From assembly GCA_033782935.1 (NCBI GenBank), contig JAWQEG010000408.1:372001-436000 (forward strand): a DNA stretch of 64,000 bases. Direction: 5' to 3'. Under the pieces are notes generated by a model. It had not been told where the DNA came from, made no database searches, and was given only the letters and a program-made list of their open reading frames with translations. The first letter of the stretch is position 1. Every line of letters begins with the position of its first letter. The stretch comes from Petrolisthes cinctipes. Taxonomy: Eukaryota; Arthropoda; Malacostraca; Decapoda; Porcellanidae. This document shows, piece by piece, positions 32,681-43,452 of this stretch. Position numbers and translations under genes: made by a program.

Positions 32681-32815
32681 CACCAGTCACGTCACGTCAA
32701 AATATTCTTCGTGAGAATCTGTGCCGTGACGTGACGGTGTCGTGTGAACATACCAGTTTGTTTCATTACTTGAAAGAAATTTTGACGTGATGTGACGTGA
32801 CGTGTCGTGACGGTG
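32681..32815. mobile_element. Short inverted-repeat element rich in TGACGTGA
   Basis: The left end CACCAGTCACGTCACGTCAA and the right end with TTTTGACGTGA to GACGGTG are imperfect inverted repeats. A third GTGACGTGACGGTG lies in the middle. It would also present several CRE-like TGACGTGA sites. Superfamily not assigned. Confidence 0.5.
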
Positions 32816-32839
32816 TATTGTGAATTTCCAACAGTATAT

Positions 32840-33330
32840 TATTAGGCCTCTAATGTGTTGATATTGTTCTAGTCACTGGGTGTAAAGGTTATGTAGGTGT
32901 AGACTGTAGAGTGTTGACAAGTTTGATATTATTTTGGACCCAAGATGTGTTACTCGTGTTATGGATTTCCAACAGTATATTATTAGGCCTTTAATGTGTT
33001 GATATTGTTGTCAAGGGGAGTGGTCTAGTCACTGGATGGAAAGGTTATGTAGGTGTAGAATTAACAAATTTCATATTATTATAATGTGTTGATATTGCCA
33101 TCAGAGGGAGTGGTCTAGTCACTGGGTGGAAAGGTTATGTAGGTGTAGAATTAACAAATTTAATATTATTATAATGTGTTGATATTGTCATCAGAGGGAG
33201 AGGTCTAACGTTAGTCACTGGTGGAAAGGTTATGTAGGTGTAGAATTAACAAATTTCATATTATTATAATGTGTTGATATTGTCATCAGAGGGAGAGGTC
33301 TACGTTAGTCACTGGGTGGAAAGGTTATAG
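32840..33330. repeat. About 95-bp minisatellite
   Basis: Five or so units with AATGTGTTGATATTG, GGTCTAGTCACTGG and AAAGGTTATGTAGGTGTAGA. Related single units extend leftward to about 32520. Confidence 0.75.
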
Positions 33331-33589
33331 GTTAGGGCCTACATGTGTTTTAAGTCGCCGGTCAACAGGAACAAGTGTTGTCATGTGCAGAAATATATTG
33401 TTTTCTTCCAATTTTTATTCTAAAATATTTCCTTTCATTAAACTTAATAATTAATTTGAAGCATTATTATTTTATTCCCTTCTTGAGCAATAAAGCGAAC
33501 ACTTGTAATATATTTGGTACAATTGCCTCACAAGTTCATTAATTAAGACCAGACAGGGTGCAAGGTAAGGCCATAGATTTGGTAATAAT

Positions 33590-33850
33590 GTAAACTATAA
33601 AATGTTATATGTTATGTTCAATATATGTTATATAGTTAACACCCATATAACTGTGTCAACATTATGTTACATATATTTTGTGACTATAAAATGTTATATG
33701 TTATGTTCAATGTTATATAATTAATACACATATAACTGTGTCAACATTATGTTACATATATTTTATGTGAGTATAAAATGTTATGTTCAATATGTTATAT
33801 AATCAACACACATAACTGTGTCAACATTATGTTACATAATGGAAATAACA
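33590..33850. repeat. About 90-bp tandem repeat
   Basis: Three units with TATAAAATGTTATATGTTAT and AACTGTGTCAACATTATGTT. Confidence 0.7.
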
Positions 33851-34119
33851 CACAGTACTGGATTAACGAACTTGGTCATGCAACTGTATATATTATTATT
33901 ATTATATAGGATTAATAATACATCAGGGTTGAAAAAAGTAAGTTTATTTTATATTCTTAAATAACATACTCTATATTGATTACTTAAACAATTAAATATA
34001 ATAAGTCCTCTTCGTTAAGAATATAATAATAAAAAGCTCGACATTAAAATTGATTTATAAGCAAATAATAATAAATATTTTGGTACGTAAATACAATAAA
34101 TCTCCAAACCAAATAAATA

Positions 34120-34700
34120 CAATATTTTAAAATAATTACATTGTAAAAAACTAAAAGTAATAATAATGTGTCGTCAATGTAATAAATATATTATAACGGT
34201 ACTACATTACAGATTTAGATATAATACTGTACTGTTACTATTGTAAATGTTTAGACAATGTTAACAGTGGCTTGTTGTACAGAAATAGGAATTGGAAATA
34301 TGAAACTTTATTACAAAAAACTGTATTATTTATGTGATGTATAAATATAGTGACCACACAGGCTTTATAATATTAAGATACAAATACAATATTTTAAAAT
34401 AATTACATTGTAAAAAACTAAAAGTAATAATAATGTGTCGTCAATGTAATAAATATATTGTATAAATATATTTCAACAATATTATTAAACTTTGGTAAAA
34501 GTTGTTATATAATTTATATGATGTATAAATATAGTGACCCCTCAGGCTTTATAATATTAAGAAAGAATTAACAACAATATTATTAAACTTTGGTAAAAGT
34601 TGTTATATAATTTATGTGATGTATAAATATAGTGACACCTGAGGCTATATAATATTAAGAAAGAATTAACAACAATATTATTAAACTTTGGTAAAAGTAG
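34120..34700. repeat. AT-rich tandem repeats downstream of the FAU-like gene
   Basis: Duplicated blocks with AATAATAATGTGTCGTCAAT (two) and TTATGTGATGTATAAATATA (three) plus AACAATATTATTAAACTTTG. No gene. Confidence 0.65.
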
Positions 34701-34755
34701 TTATATGGTTGAATTGGTGGTCAGTTTGTGAGTGAGAATCATGTAATTACATTAT

Positions 34756-35169
34756 TTACTTGTTGTTGTTGTTGTTGTTATTTGACACATGGTTGGCAAA
34801 TCGTTTATTGTATTGTTGTCTTTTTTTTGCTCGGCCTGTCTTTGATTTCTTCTTCTCTTTCTTATCAACTTTTGGGGTTTAACTTTTAACTTTAGCAGCA
34901 CGGGAGAGTGAACCGTGTACTTTACCTCCTCTTAGTGTTATATTTACGTCTATAATTACGGAGGTTATTGTTGACAGTAGACGAGTATCATCATTAAGTA
35001 TAATTCCCGATGCATACAATCTAATGTCATTAAAAGGTAAATTATCAGCTTGACTGAGAAAAGTTCTTATATAAGCCACTGTCTGTCCTTCATAAATATG
35101 AATGACGTGTGTCCCTCTTGATGAACGAAGTAGTAACTGCTTCACCACTGTATTGTTGAAAGGTGCCAT
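34756..35169 (-). pseudogene. FAU-like ubiquitin-like/ribosomal protein eS30 fusion with in-frame stop
   Basis: From ATG at 35169 a 96-codon frame gives a diverged ubiquitin-like domain ending in LRGGKVHGSLSRAAKVKS, the FAU junction where Gly-Gly precedes eS30. A TAA (34879-34881) follows, at the place of a Gln in eS30. The same frame then continues TPKVDKKEKKKK, TGRAKKRQQYNKRFAN and ends in six or so Asn codons before TAA 34756. So the eS30 part is intact in frame except for one stop and a replaced C-terminus. TTTTTTTCCACAG just before the ATG looks like the acceptor of a 5'-UTR intron, so this is not a simple processed copy. Likely a decayed paralogue; sequence error or readthrough are alternatives. 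Confidence 0.75.
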
Positions 35170-35194
35170 TCTGTGGAAAAAAACAACAACCATT

Positions 35195-35710
35195 AATTAA
35201 TATAAAAGTAGATAAAATGACTAACTGTATGATATGTATTAATACCATAGTAGTAAAGAGCTATAGGTGAATAAAATAACCATTACTTCATATAAAAGTA
35301 GATAAAATGACCAACTGTATGATATGTATTAATACCATAGTAGTAAAGAGCTATAGTAGTGAAGAGCTATAGTAGTAAAGAGCTATTGGTCAATATATCT
35401 GTTGAATAAAATAACCATTACTTAATATACAAGTAGGCTATATAATAGTACCAGCTGTGGGATATATATTAATACCATAGTAATAAAGAGCTATAGGTCA
35501 ATATATCTGTTGAATAAAATAACCATTACTTAATAATAATAGTACCAGCTGTGGGATATATTTTAATACCATAGCCTAGTAATAAAGGGCTATTGGTCAA
35601 TATATCTGTTGAATAAAATAACCATTATTTAATATACAGTACAAGTATAAAATAGTACCAGCTGTGGGATATATATTAATACCATAGTAATAAAGAGCTA
35701 TATATAACTG
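35195..35710. repeat. Minisatellite in the presumed 5' intron of the FAU-like gene
   Basis: Four to five units sharing AATAAAATAACCATTACTT and AATACCATAGTAATAAAGAG. The array lies directly upstream of the acceptor site. Confidence 0.7.
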
Positions 35711-35719
35711 TTGCTGCAA

Positions 35720-36010
35720 AACAATATTAATAAATAAAAATAATAATAGCTGTGAGTTTTGTATTATTATAAGACATTCGGTATCACTTCAGCTGTTATT
35801 TATACCATGGTAACTCTGTCCACCACCTCCTCCCTCCCTCGTCATCAAGTTATAAATTAGTGATGTCGCTAAGTTAATAAGATGCAACATATACAAACAA
35901 ATCTTTACATTTCTCTACCATAATGCTTTTTACCTACAATCTCAAAGGACCATCGTATTCAACAAAGTTTTATGTACTAGAGCACATGTTTTACTCTAAA
36001 ATTACTTTCA
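35720..36010. other. Non-coding stretch
   Basis: No gene seen. AT-rich with a small pyrimidine tract (CCACCTCCTCCCTCCCTC) at 35823. Confidence 0.3.
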
Positions 36011-36012
36011 TA

Positions 36013-36240
36013 GGGTTGATTCCACTGTGCTATTCGTTTGTTAGCTTCCTAACCAACCACACTTGTAAGGCTTCATTATTTTCCACATTCACAAAATCTA
36101 TCCAACAGTTAGATAATGATGATCACTGTATAGTTTATTCACCAAATTCATTAAATAATTCACCCATAAGTCATTAACATAGGTAAGATTGTTTCGTATG
36201 AGTGCTTACAAACCATTACCAACCACTGTGGAATCGACCC
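36013..36240. mobile_element. Short inverted-repeat element related to 18049-19291
   Basis: 228 bp from GGGTTGATTCCACTGTG to its near-complement ending CACTGTGGAATCGACCC. The ends match those of the element in the paralogue promoter. ATA flanks both sides and may be a 3-bp target duplication. Confidence 0.7.
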
Positions 36241-36484
36241 ATAATTGCTGCAAATATTAATAAGTAAAACGTTGTATAAACCTTAACTTATATATACTCG
36301 CTGTAATTACTTTATTTTATATCCTCCAAAGTTTTAATAATTATATTTTAGTTGTACAATTACTGCTTAATTAAATCAATGATGTAAACTAAATTTGTCT
36401 AACTAATGTAGTAGTTGGTGTAAGTGAAGCCATATATAAATATTTGGTTGTTGAGAATATAAACAAATGTTATGTAGGTGTTGC

Positions 36485-36830
36485 ATACAGTAACCCAGGA
36501 GTGATGTAGTAACTATATTACCTTAGATGGAACTATATTACTTAAATTACATACTCTACAGTAACCCAGGAGTGATGTAGTAACTATATTACCTTAGATG
36601 GAACTATATTACTTAAATTTCATACTCTACAGTAACCCACGAGTGATGTAGTAACTATATTACCTTAGATGGAACTATATTACTTAAATTACATACTATA
36701 CAGTAACCCAGGAGTGATGTAGTAACTATATTACCTTAGATGGAACTATATTACTTAAATTACATACTCTACAGTAACCCACGAGTGATGTAGTAACTAT
36801 ATTACCTTAGATGGAACTATCAATAAACTC
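36485..36830. repeat. About 79-bp tandem repeat
   Basis: Four to five units with CAGTAACCCAGGAGTGATGT and ACCTTAGATGGAACTATATT. Confidence 0.85.
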
Positions 36831-36869
36831 TGTATAGTAAATAATACACTTTTCTCCTTATATAGAAGT

Positions 36870-37115
36870 TAGTAGTTACAAAATGGCCGCCACTACATCA
36901 ACGTTCATGTAATAAATAATAATATACTATTCCCCAAGGCCAAGAGATAAATAATATTATAATAGGTTCCAATATGGCCGCCACTACACCAACGTCGCCC
37001 TGGTGGATTATCAATCAACTCTTTATAGTAAATAATACACTTTTCACTTTATATAATATAGAAGTTAGTTGTTACAAAATGGCCGCCTAGTTGTTACAAA
37101 ATGGCCGCCACAAGT
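36870..37115. repeat. AAATGGCCGCC-bearing duplications
   Basis: Repeated pieces around ATGGCCGCCACTACA and TAGTAAATAATACACTTTTC. ATGGCCGCC occurs at least four times here and again near 37276. Confidence 0.6.
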
Positions 37116-37269
37116 GTAATAAATATACACTTTTTCTCCTCATATAGATGTTTTTATTATTATATTTCACAATTTCTGCTGTGTTTGTCACCCAATGTAT
37201 ATTTTATGATTGTTACTTGATGGGTGTAATAATATTATCAATTCAATCCATATAATAGATGTTAATTGT

Positions 37270-37580
37270 TCCAATATGGCCGCCAATATACCAACGTCAC
37301 CCTGGTGGAATATTAATGAAATATATATATACATTATGGTACCCTTCCAGTTGTTAAATTATTATAATATAGTATTATTAACTCCCTACTACTGAACAAT
37401 ATACCAACGTCACCCTGGTGGAATATTAATGAAATAAATATATACATTATGGTACCCTTCCAGTTGTTAAATTATTATAATATAGTATTATTAACTCCCT
37501 ACTACTGAACAATATACCAACACCACCCTGGTGGAATATTAATGAAATAAATATATACATTATCCTTCCAGTTGTTATAA
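37270..37580. repeat. About 115-bp tandem repeat
   Basis: Three units with CACCCTGGTGGAATATTAAT and CCTTCCAGTTGTTAAATTAT. The stretch 37580-38470 beyond it shows no gene; at 37789-37835 it has a TACTTTGGAGGAATGAAGGC phrase that recurs near 24945, 38607, 38795 and 59770. Confidence 0.75.
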
Positions 37581-38483
37581 TAATAATAATAATTATTATT
37601 ATACAGTACATAATTTTTTAGTGTTAATTTTACCTTTAAGAAGTACTTATAGTTTATTCCCATATTTTTATATGCTTACACTGAAATCACAAAATAACAC
37701 TACAAATATAAAAAGCTCTATAACATGGTAATTAGACTATACCAGTAAAAGTTGTACTGTATAATACAATAAACAGTACTACTAAACCCTCATACTTTGG
37801 AGGAATGAAGGCACTCTAATTCACCAAAAAGAATATCTTCCTTTAAACTTAGGTGATATTATAACACAAGGTTAGTTTTGATACGGTTATACGGTAATTA
37901 TAATTATAGTATTGTATACACATCGATCTTTTTAATTCTAATGGATTTCTTAATGGTAGTTTGTATGGACAAATGTAACTACAATTCTCAAGGCATTACC
38001 GGTACTGTATTTCTTCATATACCCTGCTGCTTACAGTACTATATGAAGGTAATTGTTGATACTCATTTGTACTCTATTTGGATTTGGTTAAACTGAAATA
38101 TTTTATCTCTTACCCTCAAATAAGAGGTTTGTAAATGTCATATAAAAAATCTTCGAACCTTGATTTAGTAAAAAAAAAAAAAAAAACTCCGTGTAGCACT
38201 TTAGTTTCGTAGGGTACATAATAAAATATAAAAAGCCCCTTCAGGAATCTGATCACTTGCTTATTAATTGGCTCTAATTTAATGGAATACGGTAAAGTGA
38301 AAGTCATCACATTTGATACAGTTATCATATGATTCTAATTTAGGTTAGGTTAATTTAATCTGATATTCAATAGTTAATTCATATATTGGGAATTTCAGCA
38401 GGAAAGATCAGGTTTACATAGAATGATAAGTCTAATATATTGTATAGATCTATTGGTCCTAATTAATTGTAATTTGTTTACAG

Positions 38484-38577
38484 GATAATTTTGATGATGG
38501 CCAGTATGAAAGTGAAGGAGTAGATAACCTTCTGGAGCAATTTATTCCTCCAAACTATTCCAATCAACAGGACACAG
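38484..38577 (+). other. Candidate host-gene exon B
   Basis: A 94-bp segment preceded by TTTGTTTACAG and followed by GTATTATTC. Only one frame is open; it encodes DNFDDGQYESEGVDNLL, then EQFIPPNYSNQQDT. It is unlike its AT-rich surroundings and acidic. The 3' half and following intron sequence are partly duplicated at 38725-38840. Whether it joins exon A at 30681 is unknown, as intron phases do not fit without further exons. Confidence 0.4.
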
Positions 38578-38583
38578 GTATTA

Positions 38584-38850
38584 TTCTCAATGTGGTCCTG
38601 TTTCCTGGTATACTTTGGAAGAATGAAGGCACTCCAATTCACTAATAAGAACATTTCCCCTTAATTTTAATTGCATTGTCTAATGTTATGTTAAGTGGGA
38701 AGTACAGTGTTGGTAAATGTGAAGCAAATGATTCCTCCAAACTATTCCAAGCAACAGACCACTATTATTTTTGTTCATCTGGACCTGTTTCCTGGCATAC
38801 TTGGAGGAATCAAGACACTCCAATGTAACAAAAATGAAGTGACCCATAAT
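38584..38850. repeat. Partial duplication with the GTTTCCTGG-ATACTTTGGAGG phrase
   Basis: Two diverged copies of exon B end plus downstream sequence, both containing CCTGTTTCCTGG followed by ACTTGGAGGAAT or similar. This phrase is the dispersed seed of the 43-bp satellite at 59757. Confidence 0.55.
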
Positions 38851-38924
38851 GATGTAAAATAAAATATGATTACTGTCTAACCATTTATTGTGCCTACAAA
38901 ACTGTGACGCGTAATATAAGGTAT

Positions 38925-39520
38925 GAGTGTGTCTGTCTACTTGTGTAACAACATGGTTCCTGTCTGATGTCTGGCCAAACTCTGTCTGTCTATACATGGC
39001 TGTGGACCAATGTTCACGTACTTGGGTAACAACATGGTTCCTGTCTGATGTCTGGCCAAACTCTCTCTTATCTACGGCTCAGCTGGACCAATGTTCAAGT
39101 ACGGACTGACTGTCATCCGGCCGATACAACAGTCCTGCTGGCCGGATGAAAAACACACACATACAGTACACACACCGGCCACCTCTCACCCCGACCCTTT
39201 CCGGCGGCCGGACAGATACAACAGTCCTGCTGGCCGGATGAAAAACACACACATACAGTACACACACCGGCCACCTCTCACCCCGACAGGCCAGGTGGGT
39301 CTGCAGGCTGGATCACAGAGTTATATACATACCCAGCACCCTGGCATAGCTCCATGGTCTGGACGGAAGATCACCAAGAGGGCAAGGCTTGGCTATAAGT
39401 TTTATTATAATTTGTTGTTATATAAATTGTCTACATATAGTGTATAGCTCTGTGGGTCTGGACGGAAGATTACCAAGAGGGCAAGGCTTGGCTATAAGTT
39501 TTATTATCATTTGTTATTAT
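38925..39520. repeat. Several two-copy tandem duplications
   Basis: Pairs with ACATGGTTCCTGTCTGATGT (38950, 39028), ACAGTCCTGCTGGCCGGATG (39129, 39220) and GGACGGAAGAT-ACCAAGAGGGC (39360, 39457). The ORFs running through them arise from the repeats. Confidence 0.7.
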
Positions 39521-39639
39521 GTAAATTGTTTTTGTACGTAATTCTAATTGTTATATTTATTATAGACATACATATCACCACAAAATATACACAACTTCAA
39601 TATATAATTTTACCTTATATATATTTTAAGATGGAAGGT

Positions 39640-40020
39640 GGAAGAGAAATTTTGGTGGATAATCATGTTGCAACTTGATTATCCTAATGAATAATTAGTT
39701 GTAATTATTACTTTGGCTTATAATTATATTATTATCATATATATCATCTTATTTCAAATAACATAGACCATAATATTAATATTTTAAATCAAAGCAAACG
39801 ATATATAGCCTAAAAGTATTGATAAAATACGTCATAACAAAATGGAGAATTTTTGGTGGATAATCGTGTTTCAACTTGATTATTCTAATGAATGATGAGT
39901 AATTATTACTTTGACTTACTTAATATTCAAATAACAATTATAATTGAATTAGTGTATTATGTGAAATACAAATTAACATTTTTGGCACTTATCTATATAT
40001 ATAATGTAATATAATAATAT
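39640..40020. other. Upstream flank of the kinase-like gene
   Basis: AT-rich, with two diverged copies of a block starting TTTTGGTGGATAATC (39650, 39850). The block resembles the GATAATCATGTTGAAACTTG stretch upstream of the winged-helix promoters (for example 11607), supporting common ancestry beyond the core promoter. Confidence 0.5.
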
Positions 40021-40050
40021 TATATTTATTTAAGAACAATGTCATATTGA

Positions 40051-40277
40051 CCAATCACAGTCCCTCATTCATAGCCTACTCAAACTCTTGAACCCTATTG
40101 GTCAGACGAAGAATTATGAAAATTTAAAATGAAAATCCTTGCATCTGATTGGTTGGGGAGGAAATATGAAATTTTAAATACTTCACGTTGATTGGTTGAT
40201 AGTCACGTGACAAATTACTGTGCATGTGATCCTGTCAAAGGTATATAAGGAAGTGTGCAAGGTGTGTTGAGTCATTG
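40051..40277 (+). promoter_or_regulatory. Promoter of the kinase-like gene, same class as the winged-helix genes
   Basis: CCAAT at 40051 and inverted CCAAT (ATTGG) at 40097, 40148 and 40191, so four intact boxes. The palindromic E-box GTCACGTGAC is at 40202-40211, TATATAAGG at 40242-40250 and TCATTG at 40272, again 30 bp after the TATA start. Sequence between motifs is diverged but alignable with the winged-helix promoters, so this is an ancient paralogous promoter. Confidence 0.75.
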
Positions 40278-40374
40278 TATACTACAACTCTGATATGGTG
40301 AGACATACACAAATGTACTCCCATTTCAGTCCATACAAACCCGACCATTTGACAACACAAACCAACATTAACAG

Positions 40375-41783
40375 GTAACAACCATACAACTATTATTAAA
40401 GAAGTAATTAAAACAATTTAATATAATAATATAAGAACAATTAATAGAAAATAATAAAATAATGAAAATGGCCAAGAGTTTACAACAATAATAAACTAAA
40501 AGTATGAACAATACAACTGTCATTAATTAAGTACCGGGTAATTAAAACAATTTGATATAATAATACAAGAAGAATAAATAGAAAATAAAAATAAAATAAT
40601 GAAAATGGTCAAGAGTTTACAACAATAATTAACTGCGAGTACGAACTATACAACTATTATTAAACATGTAATTAAAACAATTTGATATAATAATATAAGA
40701 AGAATTAATAGAATATAAAAATAAAATAATGAAAGTATTGATTGAATATCAATAGATAATGAAATGAATAATATTATGTGTTAATATGATTTCTTTACTG
40801 TGAGAAGTTTTATCGTAAAGAATGATCTCTATCATACTATAATGTTATTAATTGTAATATACAGTACAATCAAGAATTAATGTACGGTATTTGTTATATA
40901 AAACTATAATAAAATGTATATTGTACTTACCATGTATTATATTGAACGAGGCCATAGTTATGTACGTTATTTGTTATATAAAACTATAATAAAATGTATA
41001 TTGTACTTACCATGTATTATATTGAACGAGGCCATAGTTACAGGTTACATTCTTATACAGAAGCCATAGTTACTTTATAAAAAATGTCCAATATAGATAT
41101 ATATATATATATATTAGTATAGAAATTATTAATATATTATATTATTGTGTACCAACTAATATTTATACACACATCTATAACCATTTATAATCACTATTTA
41201 CACAAGTTAGAGCTAGAGTATGAACGATATGTCCTTATCCAACACAAATCATTGGATAACTAATTATTAAAGTATTAAACTGAATGAATAATGTATCACT
41301 ATTCTACTTACCACAGTCTTTACACAAATTTAGTGAGTATAAAGTACTATGAACAATATGTTGGTACCTTTGAATAATATAATGCATTATTACATATAGT
41401 TATTTAGTATCATATATAAGACAAACTAAAATACATTATATATGTTAAGATCTCCATTTTATTCTGTGAAAGAAAATAAACTTACGGTAGCTGGGTTATG
41501 TACAGCCACAATCAAATATCCACCGACACTTTCCTTCCATGGTAGTAAATATCTTAGAAATAAAGAACAACACGTGTATGATTTTACAGCACCTCATAAT
41601 AATAACTGAGGGGATTGAATTGACATAAGGTGTTGTATGATTATATTTTTATATGATAGTGATTTATTTGCACGATGTAAGAAAGGTGTCGGTGGTTATT
41701 TGATAGAATGCTTACATTCTCTCCCAGATTTGTGTCTCTGGTCTATTCTAATGAAAATATTAATAATAATAATAACCTTTCAG
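40375..41783 (+). other. Predicted 5'-UTR intron of the kinase-like gene
   Basis: Begins with GTAACA after CATTAACAG (40366-40374) and ends with AATAACCTTTCAG at 41783. It contains three tandem units at 40375-40735 (AATGAAAATGG-CAAGAGTTT), a two-copy repeat at 40875-41045 (ACGAGGCCATAGTTA) and a MITE. Proposed from splice motifs only. Confidence 0.45.
41503..41712. mobile_element. TA-flanked MITE, copy 2
   Basis: Same family as 27632-27827: left end CAGCCACAATCAAATATCCA preceded by TA; right end degenerate (GATAGAATGCT). It lies inside the predicted intron, about 70 bp from the acceptor site. Confidence 0.7.
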
Positions 41784-41841
41784 GTTGACTACATATTATA
41801 CCAGATTTACCAAGGAACCAAAAGTCACTACAAACAACAAC

Positions 41842-43195
41842 ATGATGATGACTGGTGACGAAATCCGGGCCGAGGTTGAGGAGGTGAGACCCCTGGGGAC
41901 CGGTTCAGGAGGGAAATGTTACCTGGTGTTGTACCGTGGCCAACAAGCAATCCAGAAAGTAAACCATTACACCATTGATCCAGAACCACTCAGACATGAG
42001 GCTTGGGTATTGGAGAAGGCTGGAGGGCGAGGAGGAGTACCAAAGTTGTTGGTCACTGCTTCAGATGCTTCCATGTTGGTAATGAGCTTTGTCGAGGGTG
42101 AGTCCATCTCCAGTCTACACCAGCGGGAGGAGAGGTTGGGTTTACAGCAGTGGCTGAAGGTATTCCAGGCAGCAGCCACGTCACTTGCCGACCTCCACGA
42201 AGCTGGTCTTGTCCACAATGACATCCGTGGAAGCACCATCTTGATCAAGGAGGAGGAGGGTGGCAGATACACACTCTATTATAGAGTTGTGTTTTGCTTC
42301 ACTTGGAGGAACACAATCCACGTCCACCAACACTATATTGGAGATGGTGTCTAAGAACAACAAGATGGACAGATATGATGTGTACTCCCTCGGCCTGTTA
42401 ATGAGTGCCATAATGGTTACCCCAGAGTGTCCCAGTGTCATCAAGAAGCTTGTCAAATGTACCATCCACTACAATGTCAACAGACGACCCACCATGGCCT
42501 CCCTTGCCTCAAGTCTACACAGATTTGTTGACGAGTTTGAGAATCTGTCTGCAGGCACTTCCAGTTCCTCAGACTGGTCCAGCTCCTCCAACACAGAGGA
42601 TGAGGACTCCAGCACCGACACTGAAGAGGATGATGACTCTAGTTCTTCCTACACCTCAGATGATGACTCCAGCTCCTCCAACACAGAGGATGAGGACTCC
42701 AGCACCGACACTGAAGAGGATGATGACTCTAGTTCTTCTCACACCTCAGATGATGACTCCAGCTCCTCCAACACAGAGGATGAGGACTCCACCACCGACA
42801 CTGAAGAGGATGATGACTCTAGTTCTTCCTACACCTCAGATGATGACTCCAGCTCCTCCAACACAGAGGATGAGGACTCCAGCACCGACACTGAAGAGGA
42901 TGATGACTCTAGTTCTTCCCACACCTCAGATGATGACTCCAGCTCCTCCAACACAGAGGATGAGGGCTCCACCACCGACACTGAAGAGGATGATGACTCT
43001 AGTTCTTCTCACACCTCAGATGATGACTCCAGCTCCTCCAACACCTCAGATAAATACTCGGGTTTATCAGATACACAAGATGACGCCACAGTTGTTTCTT
43101 CCCGCCCCAACAACGACCGTCATATCACTCACAAGAGACAGCGTTCCCCCACCACCAGTGAAAAGGAGTCAAAGAGGCAAAAGTTGGATGGGTAA
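41842..43195 (+). pseudogene. Kinase-like protein with Ser/Asp/Glu repeat tail, frameshifted
   Basis: From ATG 41842 the frame shows a Gly-rich loop GTGSGG (residues 19-24), Lys39 in AIQK, Glu53 and a catalytic-loop-like HNDIRGSTIL (125-134). His and Asp are present, but the usual Asn is Thr. At about 42265-42290 the homology passes to the +1 frame (IIELCFASLGGTQ, where DFG would be), then DRYDVYSLGLL (subdomain IX) and RPTMASLASSL (XI). The tail has about five 30-residue units rich in Ser, Asp and Glu, likely CK2-type sites. So there is one frameshift in the activation segment plus non-canonical DFG and Asn positions: a pseudogene, a sequence error in a pseudokinase, or programmed shifting. 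TTG-upstream codons belong to the presumed exon 5' end. Confidence 0.7.
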
Positions 43196-43254
43196 CAAGA
43201 TTGCCATGACGTGATTTCTAAATATGAAGGAAGTCTAGAATATGTTGGTGTCTC

Positions 43255-43452
43255 TGGCTCCAGTTATCTTTCACTCAGGCACTGCAATTTGATACCAACA
43301 AACAACATTAACACATAATAAGGATTAAACAACCATTAAATTAGAAGCTGAAGAAATTTGAAAGAAAGTAAATAATATATTGATAAAATAAGAGTAAAGT
43401 ACCCTAGTCCACATTACCTACCAAAGTTATTTACACATCAAAAGGAACTATC
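43255..43452 (+). other. Promoterless leader of the broken winged-helix copy
   Basis: Begins abruptly at CTCCAGTTATCTTTCACTC, a point inside the 5' leader of the other copies, 60 bp after the kinase-like stop codon. E-box, CCAAT, TATA and initiator are absent, and about 50 bp of the leader near 43400 are deleted. It is a recombination junction. Confidence 0.75.

Noticed and set aside
42435..43214. 259-codon Pro/Thr/Met-rich ORF over the kinase-like tail.
   Set aside because: Alternate frame of the 90-bp repeats; the Ser/Asp/Glu frame continues the kinase-like homology.
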